Shown here: positions 13,359 to 24,961 of the stretch, one piece after another
Layout: each line of letters starts with the position of its first letter
How positions within the stretch are numbered: the stretch's first letter is position 1
Source of the DNA: Rhizomucor pusillus
Lineage: Eukaryota; Mucoromycota; Mucoromycetes; Mucorales; Lichtheimiaceae
DNA length: 64,000 nucleotides
Direction of reading: 5' to 3'
Assembly: GCA_900175165.2 (NCBI GenBank)
Contig: FWWN02000682.1
Span: 63,430-127,429 of the forward strand
The notes under the pieces: model-generated
Database searches by the model: none
What the model was told of the DNA's origin: nothing
What the model saw: only the letters and a program-made list of their open reading frames with translations
Made by a program: the position numbers and the translations under genes

Positions 13359-13781
13359 TCAAATATTCTCTAATAGTTTTTCCACTGCATCCAACGTCGG
13401 GCTGCCGATCGCCGCCTTGCCGCGGCTCCAATCTACGACGAGAGGCCGCTGTATAAGCTGAGGTTGCTCGTGGAGCACAGTGGCGATCTCGGACCAGTCT
13501 TGCACGTTAGCATCAGGTCGAACCATTTGTTTCCAAGCTGAAGATGATGCGTGCTTTTCTCCACCAGCGGCGCTGCCTTGAGAAAGATAACTGGCTACTT
13601 GCCGCAACTGATCAATGGTTGGTTTCTGGTTAGGTTCAATGACGTCTATGCGGTATGCATCGCTCCCGTTGCTGCGACGAGCGCATTGCTTGAGCAGCTC
13701 CAAAGCAGCACGCGACTGGGAATTGGCAGCATTGTGGAAAATGGAGAGAATTGGTAGGGTCTTTGGAGGTCGAAAGGACAT
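13359..13781 (-). CDS. Fmp46-like putative redox protein (thioredoxin-like fold)
   Basis: Single exon, 140 residues. The start MSFRPPKTLPILSIFHNAANSQSRAALELL, the central DVIEPNQKPTIDQLRQVASYL and the end RPLVVDWSRGKAAIGSP...VEKLLE follow the ArsC/Spx-like thioredoxin-fold pattern of the fungal Fmp46 (DUF1687) family. Yeast Fmp46 is a mitochondrial protein of unknown chemistry. No CxxC redox pair is present; the usual nucleophile position after FHN is not a cysteine, so a conventional thioredoxin or arsenate-reductase activity is unlikely. It is convergent with the Hal4-like kinase: its stop lies about 195 bp from the kinase stop. Confidence 0.75.
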   Translation of the reverse strand: MSFRPPKTLPILSIFHNAANSQSRAALELLKQCARRSNGSDAYRIDVIEPNQKPTIDQLRQVASYLSQGSAAGGEKHASSSAWKQMVRPDANVQDWSEIATVLHEQPQLIQRPLVVDWSRGKAAIGSPTLDAVEKLLENI

Positions 13782-14455
13782 GCTGCTGCGCGTGAAGAGA
13801 AAGAGAGTATAGCGGAGGATATAATGTGTGTCTGAGCGCGTTGCAGGAAATCAATGTCCATTTATGGCAAGTCGCCTGCAGTATGGGTATGTGCGTGACG
13901 CAGCTCTCGTAAGTTTAAGGCTAGTTATTTACAAGTTGACTATACAGACGAAGGATGATTATATGAAGAACAGATAGATACTACTTTGAAATATATAAAG
14001 TACAATTCGGTTAAGACAGTGGCGCGACCTCGAACAGAAACAAATCTAGCTTTCGGTGTGGATCACTGACAATATCGACAATTCCAAATATTGAGTCTGT
14101 AAAATGGATCCAGCTACTGCAAGCTACACATAGATGAATGAAGCTGCTGCTAACTGACAGTCGTGCCAGCAAGAGACCGATTGCTGATGAGGAGAAAGAA
14201 GCCAGCCGATGTGGCAGTCGAGTCCGGCATTCCAGACTCCAGGTTCCCGCTTATAGCAACAAGACAATGCAATCATTTTAGTCTTCTAATTGCCAAAAGC
14301 TGCATGCCGATAATCCACGAGGGACGGTTTATCAGCATACGGCTTAGATCATTTTTGTTATATCACATTTTTGTTTGTTTGTACGTTGGGAAGAAACATT
14401 ATTACAATATGAAAGCAAAATTATGAATGGTCTCCAGACCTGGAAATATTTTTGA
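13782..14455. other. Intergenic, no gene seen
   Basis: AT-rich region between Fmp46-like and TRAP-alpha. Only one 87-codon open frame (14163-14426) is present, and it has no motif. Confidence 0.4.
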
Positions 14456-15501
14456 TTACTTGCGGTTTCCTCTCTTCTTCACTCTGGGAGATTGCTTGGG
14501 GCTGTTTGCTTTCAAGTGATGCTCAGGGATCCAGGACTCGTCAAGGATCATCTCTCCCTTCTCGTTGCGGTGGGAAGGTGGTGCGCTCTTCTCCTTGCTG
14601 GCCTTCTTTGTCTTGTTGGTCTTACCACTACCTCCGAAGAATGCTTCGCGAATGACGTATCCAATACCGACAGCAATGGCACCGAGAACGGCGTACAAGA
14701 AAAGACTATCAATTTGGGAATTAAGCTTCACTGCATTCATAAACACTACATTACTCGAAACTTACAGCTGAGGATCCATCCAGGAAGTTTCGGGATCAAC
14801 AATGGTGATAACGCCGTTGTAACCAGTAAGACGAAGCAACTTCTCCTATATACACGTGATACAATCTTCTGGTTAGAGCACCAGATCGCCGAGTCAGCCA
14901 TCAAAAATCCTTACAGAACCAACAACATCGATAAAGATGGTCAATCCATGTTCACCGGGAGCAAATTCAGAGTAGAACAAGTAAGGAATTTCGACAGAGG
15001 AGTCAGCAGTGACGGTCAAGTCATAGCGAAGAGCTGTCAACTGCAGAGATCATGTCAATAACCAAGAAATATATCAGCTAACCATATCGCTTACGTTGCG
15101 AATGATCTTTTCCGGGTTTTCAGGGTCGGTAATTCTGCCCGAAACAGCCAGCACCGAGAAATCGCTCTTATCTTTGTTTGCCAAGTTCAACAAGACCTTG
15201 TTGCGTTGACCGTTTGTAATAACTATTGTTGCACACAGTTGGTTACACGTCCTTTCCAAACTGTAAATAATACATACGTCCAAAGGGGTTTTCAGGGAAT
15301 TCAGCAGTAACTTCGAGATTTGCCGTGTATGCTTCTTCGCTGGCAGTCTCCTGAGCAAAGACTAGAAAAAACAAAAGAAAAACGCGACGCCGTCGTTAAA
15401 AAACCTAATTCTGTCCTTATTCGTTGCACGTCATCGTTACCCAGTGAGATGCCAAAGAGAGCGACCAAGAGAAAAGCCCAAAAAGAAACCGGTTTAGCCA
15501 T
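14456..15501 (-). CDS. SSR1: Translocon-associated protein subunit alpha (TRAP-alpha/SSR1)
   Basis: Six exons. The start MAKPVSFWAFLLVALFGISL is a cleavable signal peptide. The lumenal part carries PENPFGLITNGQRNKVLLNLANKDKSDFSVLAVSG, ALRYDLTV, IPYLFYSEFAPGEHGLTIFID and TGYNGVITIVDPE, all hallmarks of TRAP-alpha. A single transmembrane helix (around LFLYAVLGAIAVGIGYVI) and a basic cytosolic tail (SPRVKKRGNRK) follow. The protein sits next to the Sec61 channel in the ER membrane and helps translocation and membrane insertion of some substrates. Budding and fission yeast lack it, so its presence points to an early-diverging fungus. It is divergent from the RAD51C-like gene with 243 bp between starts, so the two may share a promoter region. 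Confidence 0.92.
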
Positions 15502-15678
15502 CAGAGAGGGAAAGTGATGTGGAAAAGCGGGAGAGTGTCAAGTCGAGTCCGCCCACAAAAGTCGTGGTTTTTTGTGCGTTTTCGGATTGTCATTGGTTCC
15601 TTTTTGTGGGTATCAACCTTTGCATTCCGCTCTCTCCCTCTCCCAACGCGCGTGCGCGCTCGAGCGCTGGCTTTCCGT

Positions 15679-15705
15679 CACACACACACACACATATATA
15701 TATAC
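15679..15705. repeat. (CA)n-(TA)n microsatellite
   Basis: An alternating CA run of about seven units runs into TA repeats. It lies in the bidirectional promoter region between TRAP-alpha and the RAD51C-like gene, about 40 bp before the latter's ATG. Confidence 0.85.
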
Positions 15706-15744
15706 GCACTCGGCGGAAACAGTATATGGAATCTCCTTTTTCTC

Positions 15745-17468
15745 ATGGCCGACAGTCATGACCTGAAAGCGCCTGGACTCAGCGACAAGCTCGTGCGTTT
15801 TGGGTATGAGACCTTGCAAGATATCAAGGACACCGGCGTTATTCAGGTTATTCAGGGTACTATTTTCTCATGTCGACACGATCGATCAGCATATTGAATC
15901 GTTCTTCTCAATAATAGAGCTGGAGCTTTCTGGTGAAGAAGCGGCTGCTCTCTTGGAATACGTGCATGGAAGCCCTGCGCCAGCTTCGCAGACAGCCGAA
16001 GCTCGTTTGCAGGCGCGTCGGATAGGCATCAACTTGAAATCCAACCAGATTAAGTGCTTATTTGACGAGTACGGCGGTGGTGTGCCAACCGGGCTGCTCA
16101 CCGAGTTTTGCGGGGAAGCTGGATCTGGAAGAACGCAAATCAGGTATACATTTGCTAACAGGCAATTATAAGTGGACATAGTAGTAACAGCAAAATAAAA
16201 TGGGTTGATTGGATATTTTAGCATGCAGTTAGCTGCGACGTGCATTGCGGCGAAAGATCTTGGCGGAAACAATGCAGAGTGCTTGTACATAGGCAAGTCT
16301 GAGGAAGGTGCTTTGTTGCCGATGTATATATTGACACTTTGCAGACACTGAAGGTGGGCTTTTTCAAAAGAGACTTGAAAAGATGGCATCCGCGGCAGGA
16401 GTCCCGGAGTCAGGTAAAGACGTCTTAACGTTTGAATGGCACATGCGTCGATATTTACCGTCAAGTCTAGATTACGGAAAAATCCACATATTAAGAACCT
16501 ACGATTATGTCGAGCTTGTGGCTGTCGTGCGTCAACTTTCTGACATATTGGCAACGTACCCAAATGTAGGTCACCCAGAAGAACCGCTTTATTTTGTCTA
16601 GTATCCTTGGCATTAACGCTGAATGCACAAGATAAAACTAGTAGTGGTAGACAGCATTTCTTATCCTTTCCGGCTGAGCGTACGTAATGTTCGTTTGCGA
16701 GATGGGTTGCTAAGCTACATTGGCCACTCTCTTGTCCAAGTTGCAGTAAAGCACGGTGTTGCAGTAAGTGTATCATGGACATGTGGTATAAAAACTATAA
16801 TTTTTATCTGACACATACCACCCTAGATAGTTGTAACCAACCATGTTGCGACAGATCGCATCAACTCGGCTTTAACGCCAGCGCTAGGTCACTTTTGGGG
16901 CACTTACTGTGGTGTCCGAGTATTTCTGTACAGAAAACAATCGCGAAGGTAAAAGCAGACGATAAAAGTTGTACAGCTGATGGGACTTGATGGTAACAAG
17001 TTAAACCGTTCAGGTACGCCTACCTATACAAATCAACACTCGGCAGACAAGAGCGGATTGTCCCGTTTAAAATAAACGTAAGAAAAAGATCCAGTCAGCT
17101 TCCATCAAAAAACGAATGGTTGACCATACATGTAGGAACATGGTGTATGCGACGACGAAAAGGACGATTTAGAGAGGATCACAGAATTCAATGCTGCTAG
17201 ACCTTGGACTACATCCGACTCGAACCTTGCTGTGGACGAGGAAGAAGATATTTGGGACGAGAGCTATCTAACGGATGAGATCATATCACAAATTCCATCG
17301 GAATTGTCCTCAGGCAGCAGCATGATGCAAGAAGCGCAAGAAGAGTCACTTGGACGAATCACGTCATCCAGAATACCACAAAAGCGTTGGAGAGAAGATG
17401 AGGAGGTGAAAGAAGAAGAGGAGGAGGAAGAAGAAATTGGGCCAAGCGATGAAGATGATTTGCCATAA
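15745..17468 (+). CDS. RAD51C: RAD51 paralogue, RAD51C-like recombination protein
   Basis: Eight exons (15745-15856, 15918-16143, 16222-16292, 16345-16565, 16632-16763, 16827-16948, 17014-17077, 17136-17468) encode 426 residues. Order of features: an N-terminal helix-hairpin-like region; FDEYGGGVPTGLLTEFCGEAGSGRTQ (RecA core entry); YIDTEGGLFQKRL; ILRTYDYVELVAVVRQL; Walker B LVVVDSISYPFR (Asp217); TNHVATDRIN; and TPALGHFWGT...VRVFLYRKQSRR, LYKSTLGRQERIVPFKI. Motif order and spacing fit RAD51C best among the paralogues. These proteins assist RAD51 filament assembly in homologous recombination. Two oddities: the Walker A lysine is arginine (Arg109), and intron 3 uses a GC-AG pair (GCAAGT donor at 16293). 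The C-terminal ~100 residues are very acidic (Glu/Asp runs) and look disordered. Confidence 0.87.
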
Positions 17469-18591
17469 GTCAGTAGGGATTTTTCTGCATTTTGATGGAT
17501 ACCAGAGAGCAGGACAGAATTTTGCTCCGGGAGACTCAAAAGGCTACGGAGAATTGATGGATGATCCTGTTACTGAAAGCGACAAGGATGATCTTGGATA
17601 CGATTAACGATCTCTGCATCGATGCGTCAATATTATTTGTTATGTGGCAAATCCATCTCGATCGATCGAATTAAAATACGCTCTTTGCATCCCATAACTC
17701 ACGCCTTTTTCGCTGCAACGTACATAACCGGTTTGTCTGGATGAGGAGACAATGTTAAACTTTCACTCCCCCAGAATTTGGTCGCACAATCAGCGTGTCA
17801 TGTTTCTAAACTAAACGCTGCGTGCAGAGTAGGAATAAATATCGACCTATCGGTGCAATAACCTTGCTGTAATAGTGCTACCTCTATAAATCATCATAAG
17901 ATTCACTATAAGTACTAGAATTTGTAATCATCTGCGTCTGGATGGCGTAACAAGAAAGGCGAGAAGGAGAAGGGGCCAGCTAGGTGTAGATATACACAGA
18001 CGATGGCAGGTGTTAACGATCAGTCTAGTAGAATATGGACTGTAAACTTTAGAGACTCCCATTCAAGACGGGTAAGCAAGCAGGGGTGGAAGTGGGAAGA
18101 AGGTTGTAGGGTTGGATTGCACAAAGGAGACGAATAAGTTGATTAGCAGCGCATGCGTTGGTTAGTCTACGTATGAGTGAGAAGAAGAAAAGAAAAGGTT
18201 ACGCCATGGACTTGTCACTTGCCATCGATCCGCCTTTTCCAGATATTTTCTGCTGCTGTCAAGGGGATGTTGCTATTGACAAGCTCTGGAAGGAGGACGA
18301 GGAGAGGGAATTGGAGCAGTCCTTGCAGCAGCAGTAACCTTGTCCATCCAGGGCAACACGAAGCTGCTGGTACCACACACGGACAACTTTAGAGACAGAT
18401 GTGCTCACGCTCTTTTTCTTGTTCATGCCTGCCACCGCGCTAACCGTTCGGCAAGATCTTACCTAAAGGAGACAAGATAAATCGGGGGCCGGGGGGGAGG
18501 TTGTGTAGTAGCTGTGCCGGCTAGCGGGCACCACATTAAACACAGACTTTGTTTTCCCTTTTTCCTGCTTTTACATTTTTCTGCAAGGATC
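17469..18591. other. Long intergenic region before the Ran1-like kinase
   Basis: About 1.1 kb without a recognisable gene. It has a G-rich patch near 18483-18500 and pyrimidine-rich stretches from 18540. It probably holds the promoter and a long leader of the kinase gene. Confidence 0.45.
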
Positions 18592-18600
18592 TATATAAAT
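18592..18600 (+). promoter_or_regulatory. TATA-like box of the Ran1-like kinase gene
   Basis: TATATAAAT lies 67 bp upstream of the ATG at 18667 and is followed by CT-rich sequence, a common arrangement of a fungal core promoter. No other strong TATA element is near. Confidence 0.5.
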
Positions 18601-18666
18601 AAACGTCAAATCTGGTTACCCTTTCCCTTTTCTACTTTGCTTTGAGATAAACGCAATTTTTGCGCG

Positions 18667-19947
18667 ATGGCCGGCGGCTCTTTTTCACCCAATGCTCTCC
18701 TCAATACATATATTGATAACAATACCATTCAGCTAGCATCACTTCTGGGTATCGGTGCTTACGGCATCGTCTATCTCGGCTGCCACGTCCACACCGGCAA
18801 GCACTATGCCGTGAAACTCATTACACATAAGCGAAAAGAGTGTCTAAACGAAGCCATCCTCCACAGTCAAGTAGCCGATCATCCGAACATTTTGGGTTTC
18901 AAGAAAGCAATACGACAAGGACCCTACACGTTCATCATTCTGGAATACGCACCGCAAGGCGATTTGTTTACATCCATTACGAGCAGCCATGGAAACATTG
19001 TCGGCAACAATGAAGTCATCCGATGCATATTTTTGCAGATTATTGATGCCGTGCAGCATTGTCACCAACGTGGCGTGTCGCACCGAGATCTCAAACCAGA
19101 AAATATCTTGATGTTCCCGAACCGACGCATCAAGCTAGCGGATTTCGGTTTGGCAACAACGCAGGCTGTCTCGGCCGACTTTTCGTGCGGATCAACATTT
19201 TACTTTTCACCAGAGTGCCAGGGAGGCGTCGTCAGGAACCACAAACACGTCCGCGGATATAGCACGCAGCAGAACGATGTTTGGAGTCTGGGTGTTATTC
19301 TCATCAATTTGACAGCGGGCCGGAATCCATGGAAACAGGCAACAATGACTGACGCGACCTTTGCGGCGTATGTCCGTAACCCTCACCGATTTTTCAAGAC
19401 CATTCTTCCTTGTATATCGGATGAGCTAGATTGTATTCTGAACCGCATCTTTTGTCTTGATCCAGCATTTCGTATATCCCTTCCTGAGTTGCGCATGCGT
19501 ATATTGACATGTAAATCATTTACATGCCAGCCTAGTAGCACTAGCAACGGTGCGGCCCACTACAGCCGGCCTCAGCAACACCAGCAGCCATATTATCAAC
19601 AGCCTCCTCACACCAATGCACCTTGCAAAGACGCCTCTGAGTTGAATGTAGAATATAGTCGGTCTACGGCATTGACGATGCTTCAATACATTACCGGTTA
19701 CATCGACGACGACGATTCTTCGTCCTCGTCCTGCTCCTCTTCCTCCTCATCCTCCTGCTTGACTCCTGCCCCTGCGCCGCCAACACCGTCTGCCTCAGCT
19801 TCCTCCTGCTCCTCCTCTGATTCTTGCCCGACTACACCGCGCATTGTTGTCTCTTCGCTCCGAAAGCAGCATCAGGTGTGGCATGTAGCAGCTAGCAAAC
19901 AACATGGCAACAACTATCCAGTTACCACCGCCGCAGCTGCCATCTAA
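18667..19947 (+). CDS. Ser/Thr protein kinase, Ran1(Pat1)/Sks1/Vhs1-like
   Basis: Single uninterrupted frame of 426 residues, unusual among these intron-rich neighbours. The kinase domain fills residues ~20-280: glycine loop GIGAYGIVYLG, YAVKLI (ATP Lys), LEYAPQGDLF, catalytic loop HRDLKPENILM, DFGLATTQA, then CGSTFYFSPECQGG in place of a classical APE motif, and NDVWSLGVILINLTAGRNPW. This activation-loop end (SPECxGG) and the N-W-K-Q-A region are typical of the fungal Ran1/Sks1/Vhs1 group, which controls nutrient responses and, in fission yeast, entry into meiosis. The C-terminal 140 residues are low complexity: Gln/His-rich, then long Ser runs mixed with Cys and Pro. Confidence 0.88.
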   Translation: MAGGSFSPNALLNTYIDNNTIQLASLLGIGAYGIVYLGCHVHTGKHYAVKLITHKRKECLNEAILHSQVADHPNILGFKKAIRQGPYTFIILEYAPQGDLFTSITSSHGNIVGNNEVIRCIFLQIIDAVQHCHQRGVSHRDLKPENILMFPNRRIKLADFGLATTQAVSADFSCGSTFYFSPECQGGVVRNHKHVRGYSTQQNDVWSLGVILINLTAGRNPWKQATMTDATFAAYVRNPHRFFKTILPCISDELDCILNRIFCLDPAFRISLPELRMRILTCKSFTCQPSSTSNGAAHYSRPQQHQQPYYQQPPHTNAPCKDASELNVEYSRSTALTMLQYITGYIDDDDSSSSSCSSSSSSSCLTPAPAPPTPSASASSCSSSDSCPTTPRIVVSSLRKQHQVWHVAASKQHGNNYPVTTAAAAI

Positions 19948-20346
19948 AAACTTGATTTACGTTAAGGCAAAAGAAAGAAAGAAAAAAAAAGTTAAAGCTT
20001 TGTAATATTGTTTTTCTATCCAAGCAACTACGATCCTCCTAATGCCACCCATCATCAACTCCTTTGAGAAAAAAATAAACGAAACGAAAATGTTTTCACG
20101 ATCCAAGTTGAGTTTTACGTCAAAGGAGATCGCACGCATCTTTTCTATTGTAATACAATGTATATTATGGTATTGTAAACTTTTTTCTTTGTCAGGTTTG
20201 CTGTAGGGGTAAAAAGATATATGCCTTCCTCTGGGGAGGCCGAATACAAATTGTTGGCAACAACACCGCTAAATGCAGATAGTAGACCTTCACTTTCCCC
20301 TGCCTTTTACATTGTTGCACCCCCATGGTATATCTTGCATACAAGT

Positions 20347-22633
20347 CTATTTACGCAGCTGAGTGGCCAATTCGTAGTGTTGGATAAAGAGCGATGAGAT
20401 CAAGGCGAGTACAGCCATGAGGATAGCCGAGGAGAATGCATAGTGCAGCGCGGTTTCATAAGTATCCAACACAATTGCAAGCACATCTGGCGGAAGTAGC
20501 TCGCGTATCTCGTTCATAGACTGGCGAGCGATCTCAATATACTATACAAACAAAAGGTAATGAAAGTTAATCCTTTCATCGAAGTATTTTTTCCCAATTT
20601 CTTTCTGTCGCATTCCTTCTCAAATCATCTCTGTATATGCCCGTTGCTTTTACCCCATACTTTTTACTCTGATATTACCTTGTCTGCGTCTGGTCCCGTG
20701 ATTTGTTCTGTCAACATGCTCTTGACAAGTGCCTGGAAGATAGCAGTGGTGGCGGAGATGCCAATTACACTGCCAACTGAGCGGAACAGGTAGGACATGG
20801 AGGTGATGGTGGCCATATCTGTAGGAGAGAAGCGATTAGGGAGGCGTGTCTTTCTTGGCCAATGCGGGCCCATTTCTAGGCTTGCAAGCTTACCTTTGGA
20901 TTCAACACAGGAGAGCATTGCAATTAAAGCGGTGGTAAGGATCACACCCAAGGAGAAGCCATCGAACGCAAAGCAAAATGCAATAAGGTATATAGAAGTG
21001 TTCCTATCCCACATACTATACCCAATCATTGATAGTAGGGACATGCACGCTGCAACAAACGTAGCCTTCTTGTACTCGCCCGTACGCGACATCCATACAC
21101 CTGACAACACTGAGCCCACGGAGGAGCAGACCATTTTAGGAAAGAAGTAGAGACCTGCTTGAGAAGGAGTTTTGCCCAGCAGACCCTAATGATAGCAGTC
21201 AAACGCTGTGCCGATAATTAACGATAGCAAGCTTCTTCCATACCTGGAGATACAGAGGCACGAGATAGATGGCAGCCATGGTGGCCATAAGCGTCCAAAA
21301 GTTGAGAAGCGAGCATGCGAGCGGCGTCTGGCTGGAAACAATGTGCCAGGGCATCAATGGATTCTGCGCAACCTTGGCTTCTACAATGCAAAAGATCATA
21401 GCCAGCACGCCAGAAGCGACCAAGCAACCGACGACAACAGGATCCGACCAAGGTCGAAGGTTACCGCCCATGGAGGTGGCCAGCATGAAGCAAACGACGG
21501 CGGATACAACAGTGATGGCTCCAAGATAATCAATCTTTTTGAGACGTTCGGTCAATGTCGAGTTATCGTTACGTTCCTTCAAGTTATAGTTTGTCATGAC
21601 ACATGTTGCAATGTAAACCGTTATAAGCAAAAACGGCAGGTTGATGTAAAAGCAGAATCGCCATCCAAACGCGTCTGTGATGAATCCACCTAGCGGAGCA
21701 CCTACAACGGAACCAACCTTTACAGGTAAGAAAAAGATTAGGGTTTCCTATCGTCAATAGCAAAAGGTTCAAATATAAGGAAGTATTACTTGCCCCGTAT
21801 GCAATGTTACCGTATCCTTGATACTTGCCGCGTTCTCGCAAAGGTACAAGGTCGCTGCAGATAACAGTCGTCAAGGTGTTGATACCTCCTCCACCCAAGC
21901 CAGCCACGACGCGCGCAGCAACCAAGGTCCAAAGATCAGGGGCAGCTCCGCACATCAATGATCCTATAAAGAACAAGGTGGTGGCAAACAGCAAGGCTGA
22001 TTTACGTCCAAACACGTCCGAGATACGGCCATCTGCAACATTTAGGATTTGAACGTCAGTTTCCCTTATTGTTTGTGTTACGGTCCGTGCAACCCGCTTA
22101 CAGAGAGGTTGGAGCGCTGTGTAGCTCAACATGTACGAAGTTACTACCCACACGATCTCGTTTGACCTGCCATTTAGGTTAGCTTATCGCGGCGGATATA
22201 TATTTCCCGGGCATAGTTGCTTATTACTCACCGCTTAAACTCGGTGCCTATTTGAGCATAGATAGTCGCAACAATGGAAGAATCCAGAGATGCAAGTGAC
22301 ACAGCGACCCAGAGTCTACAACAATGCAAAGATCAGTCAGTCAGCTGATGTCCCTCGGGATTAAGAACATCGTTGGTACCCGGAGAGAATGGTTAACAGA
22401 GATGCGCCGTTCAGACGGCTGGCCAGGATATCCTCGGGCTGAGGAGGCTGCTGCTGTTGCTCTGCATGCTCGTGGATGCTACTCTTGCCGTCGGAAATCG
22501 AGGGAGGATTGGAAGTCAGGATAGTGATACGGTCCTCCTCGCTATCGCTGCTGGAACCGGTAAGGTAATTTTTCAAGGAAGAGCCGAGCAACGGCGTGGT
22601 TTCCTCTCGTTCCTGCCGAGAAGCAGCTGTCAT
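20347..22633 (-). CDS. Major facilitator superfamily transporter, DHA2-type (14 TM)
   Basis: Several exons (about seven) join in frame. The acidic, Gln-rich cytosolic N-terminus (TTPLLGSS, EHAEQQQQPPQPE) is followed by VAVSLASLDSSIVATIYAQIGTEF, the signature start of drug:H+ antiporter-2 proteins, then TSYMLSYTALQPL, GRISDVFGRKSALL (MFS motif A), GLGGGGINTLTTVICSDLVPLRERGKYQG, and VGAPLGGFITDAFGWRFCFYINLP (motif C region). Later membrane spans include FWTLMATMAAIYLVPLYLQ, IYLIAFCFAFDGFSLGVILTTAL and the last, AILMAVLALISSLFI. The family includes multidrug exporters and vacuolar basic amino-acid transporters; the N-terminal dileucine (PLLG) would fit vacuolar sorting. Substrate not determinable. 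The start Met at 22633 is the first after an untranslated-looking GAA/CT-rich leader. Confidence 0.87.
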
Positions 22634-22677
22634 CTGGGTGCGGGGTGCTTGTGAGCTTGAGAGATATAGAGAGAAAG

Positions 22678-22708
22678 AGAAAGAAGAAGAAGAAGAAGAA
22701 GAAGAAAA
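22678..22708. repeat. GAA/TTC microsatellite
   Basis: An imperfect run of AGA/GAA units (about ten) lies in the leader region of the MFS gene. It reads as a TTC/CTT tract on the coding strand. Confidence 0.8.
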
Positions 22709-24182
22709 TAAGGGATTAGGCGAAAAGCTACACAAAAAATATAATTTTCTTGTGTTGCTGCTGTTGCTGCAAATTTGAGAACCCGAATCTGAGACAACCG
22801 CTTGCATAAGGGCGGTACATATTCTGAAAGCAACAATTAAAGTGAATGCTGCTTAGGAATGGCGTGTATGGCGCACCGGAGTACCTCTGCACTCTGCACT
22901 GATGTGTATCTATACAGCCTGTTCCGAATTTCCCAGATAGCATGAAGAAAATAGGTGAGATAACACGGAAATGGTTGATAATGTGGAGATGCCGGGGACT
23001 CGGCCTCATGTGACTTGCAGGCATTGCTGATATCCAAACTTCTGTTCCTACATGCTGCCAATGTGCAGAAATAAAACTGGATACTTGAAAAAAAAACGGT
23101 AACTGATTTGAATATCCGTCTCCTTGCATATTTATTTGTGGCGCATGCTATGTAGCAAAATTACAATGGGTTTATTGCGACATATATATCCGCTCCTCTA
23201 TAAGGACATGACCTTGAAGAGGGCGGATCCAACTCGTTAATTAGGGTACAGGCTTGCGCTCGGTTGAACAAAGTCTTGCTATTCATGTATCCTGAAACCT
23301 TTTCATGGCAAATGAGACATGCAGCTATGTTCAACTGTGCAGAATACAAACGCGAAAAGCACATATATTAGTCCAATATCTCAGACACGCGGAGCGAGAC
23401 GCATGCAGTCTGCATGTTTCCTTTTCTTCCAGTGTATCATTATAAATAGCACTTTGGCTTCATCGATGAAAAGAAATATGTGCTTGATTGCAAAGATAGT
23501 ATGCCCTCGCTGTAAAGTTCAAGAAACGTACGAGTACTCAGCAATTGTTTCTAAGTCATCGAATTCGATGATTTGAAGGTTTATAGTTTACATAAATCAA
23601 GCTTTTTGGGACACTGAAGAGCAAACGGAAATATCGAGTTAGTTTACCAATCAATGTGATCTCAACACGACAGCTACAAACTGATACATTAGCAGGACAG
23701 CTGGTATCAATCCAAAAATGATGAATGAAAGTCCTAACAGCTATTAACTGACGATCTAGTAATTTGAGCTATTGAAAGACAAGTAGAAGGAGAGATAGGA
23801 AAACTGTTCAAACAAGGTTTATGAAGGATACATCTTTATGCTTAAATCCTATATATTTATGCAATAAACTCCGTGAACATACACTTTAAAATCTCGACTG
23901 TTAAAGAGATGACACATATTTCTAAGCTACAGTATACGCTAGATATATTTGGCTTTTAGATGTACCCAATGGAGTGTAGCACGATGAGCTTTCTGGAAGC
24001 CACAAGAATATACAGACAGATGACCAATCTATCTTTACATTGAAAAGAGACCCACAAGGCAACCCAAATATGATGCAAATAGGCGAATCGCGGTTCAAAT
24101 TCAAAAGCACAATCGCTTAGGTCCCATTTTCTTCTTAATTCCACAAAGAACGAGACGCGCCGTTCAATGGCATAACTAAAGT
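22709..24182. other. Intergenic, no gene seen
   Basis: About 1.5 kb of AT-rich sequence between two divergent genes. Short open frames lack motifs and splice continuity. It likely holds the promoters of both flanking genes. Confidence 0.45.
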
Positions 24183-24916
24183 ATGTTCTACTACAACGAT
24201 TCGCAATCACGGACCAGTTACAATGACGACGGACAGTCTCACATGCATGACAACAATTCCGAGCAGAATGACGACTCTTTTTCCCTGCTGAAGCAAGCAT
24301 ATGATCCTTCGGCATCGTTATCGCAGAGTCAAATGCCGCAAACCTTTGTTGGCAACGACTCGTTTTATATACCACACGACTTTGACGCATCGCAGGACGC
24401 TTTTTTGAACGACATATTTTTCAATGGTGCTGGCCTGGAGGACCAGACTGCCAGCAGTTGGGATACTTTGCAGCTGCCACAGAATAAGAGTCTATTTCCG
24501 TCCCTGCCCAAGAACGATATCAACGATGGCCCTTCCGAGTCCAAACAACCACAACAACGTCAAGGGACGCCTATACCTGACACGTTCTTGTCGTTGGATG
24601 ATCAGCAGGCAATCTTGCTGTCCGATCCGAGCTTTGTACGACAGCAACAGTTGTTGCAGGAACAGCAGAAACGATGCGAGGACGGCAGGAGCAGCAGCGT
24701 CCACCAGCAACAGCAGCAGCAAGAATTTCGATCCAATCTGACAACCATGTTGGGCTCGCCGGATGTCACGGCCGATAATCGCAACGTGACCTACTTCGCT
24801 CCACAAACACTATCACTTGATAGTTTGTCAGCGGACAATCGGATGGACTTCGGCAATACGCCGACACCATCATTTGCAGCTGCAAAAAAGAAACAACCTC
24901 CAAAGCCGGGTAAAGC

Positions 24917-24961
<45 letters not shown>

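Noticed and set aside
14492..15061. A 189-codon plus-strand open frame
   Set aside because: It lies over TRAP-alpha exons and introns on the opposite strand; no motif and no splice continuity.
15886..16782. A 298-codon open frame on the minus strand
   Set aside because: It runs antisense through several exons and introns of the RAD51C-like gene, has no family motif, and the plus-strand gene explains the region fully.
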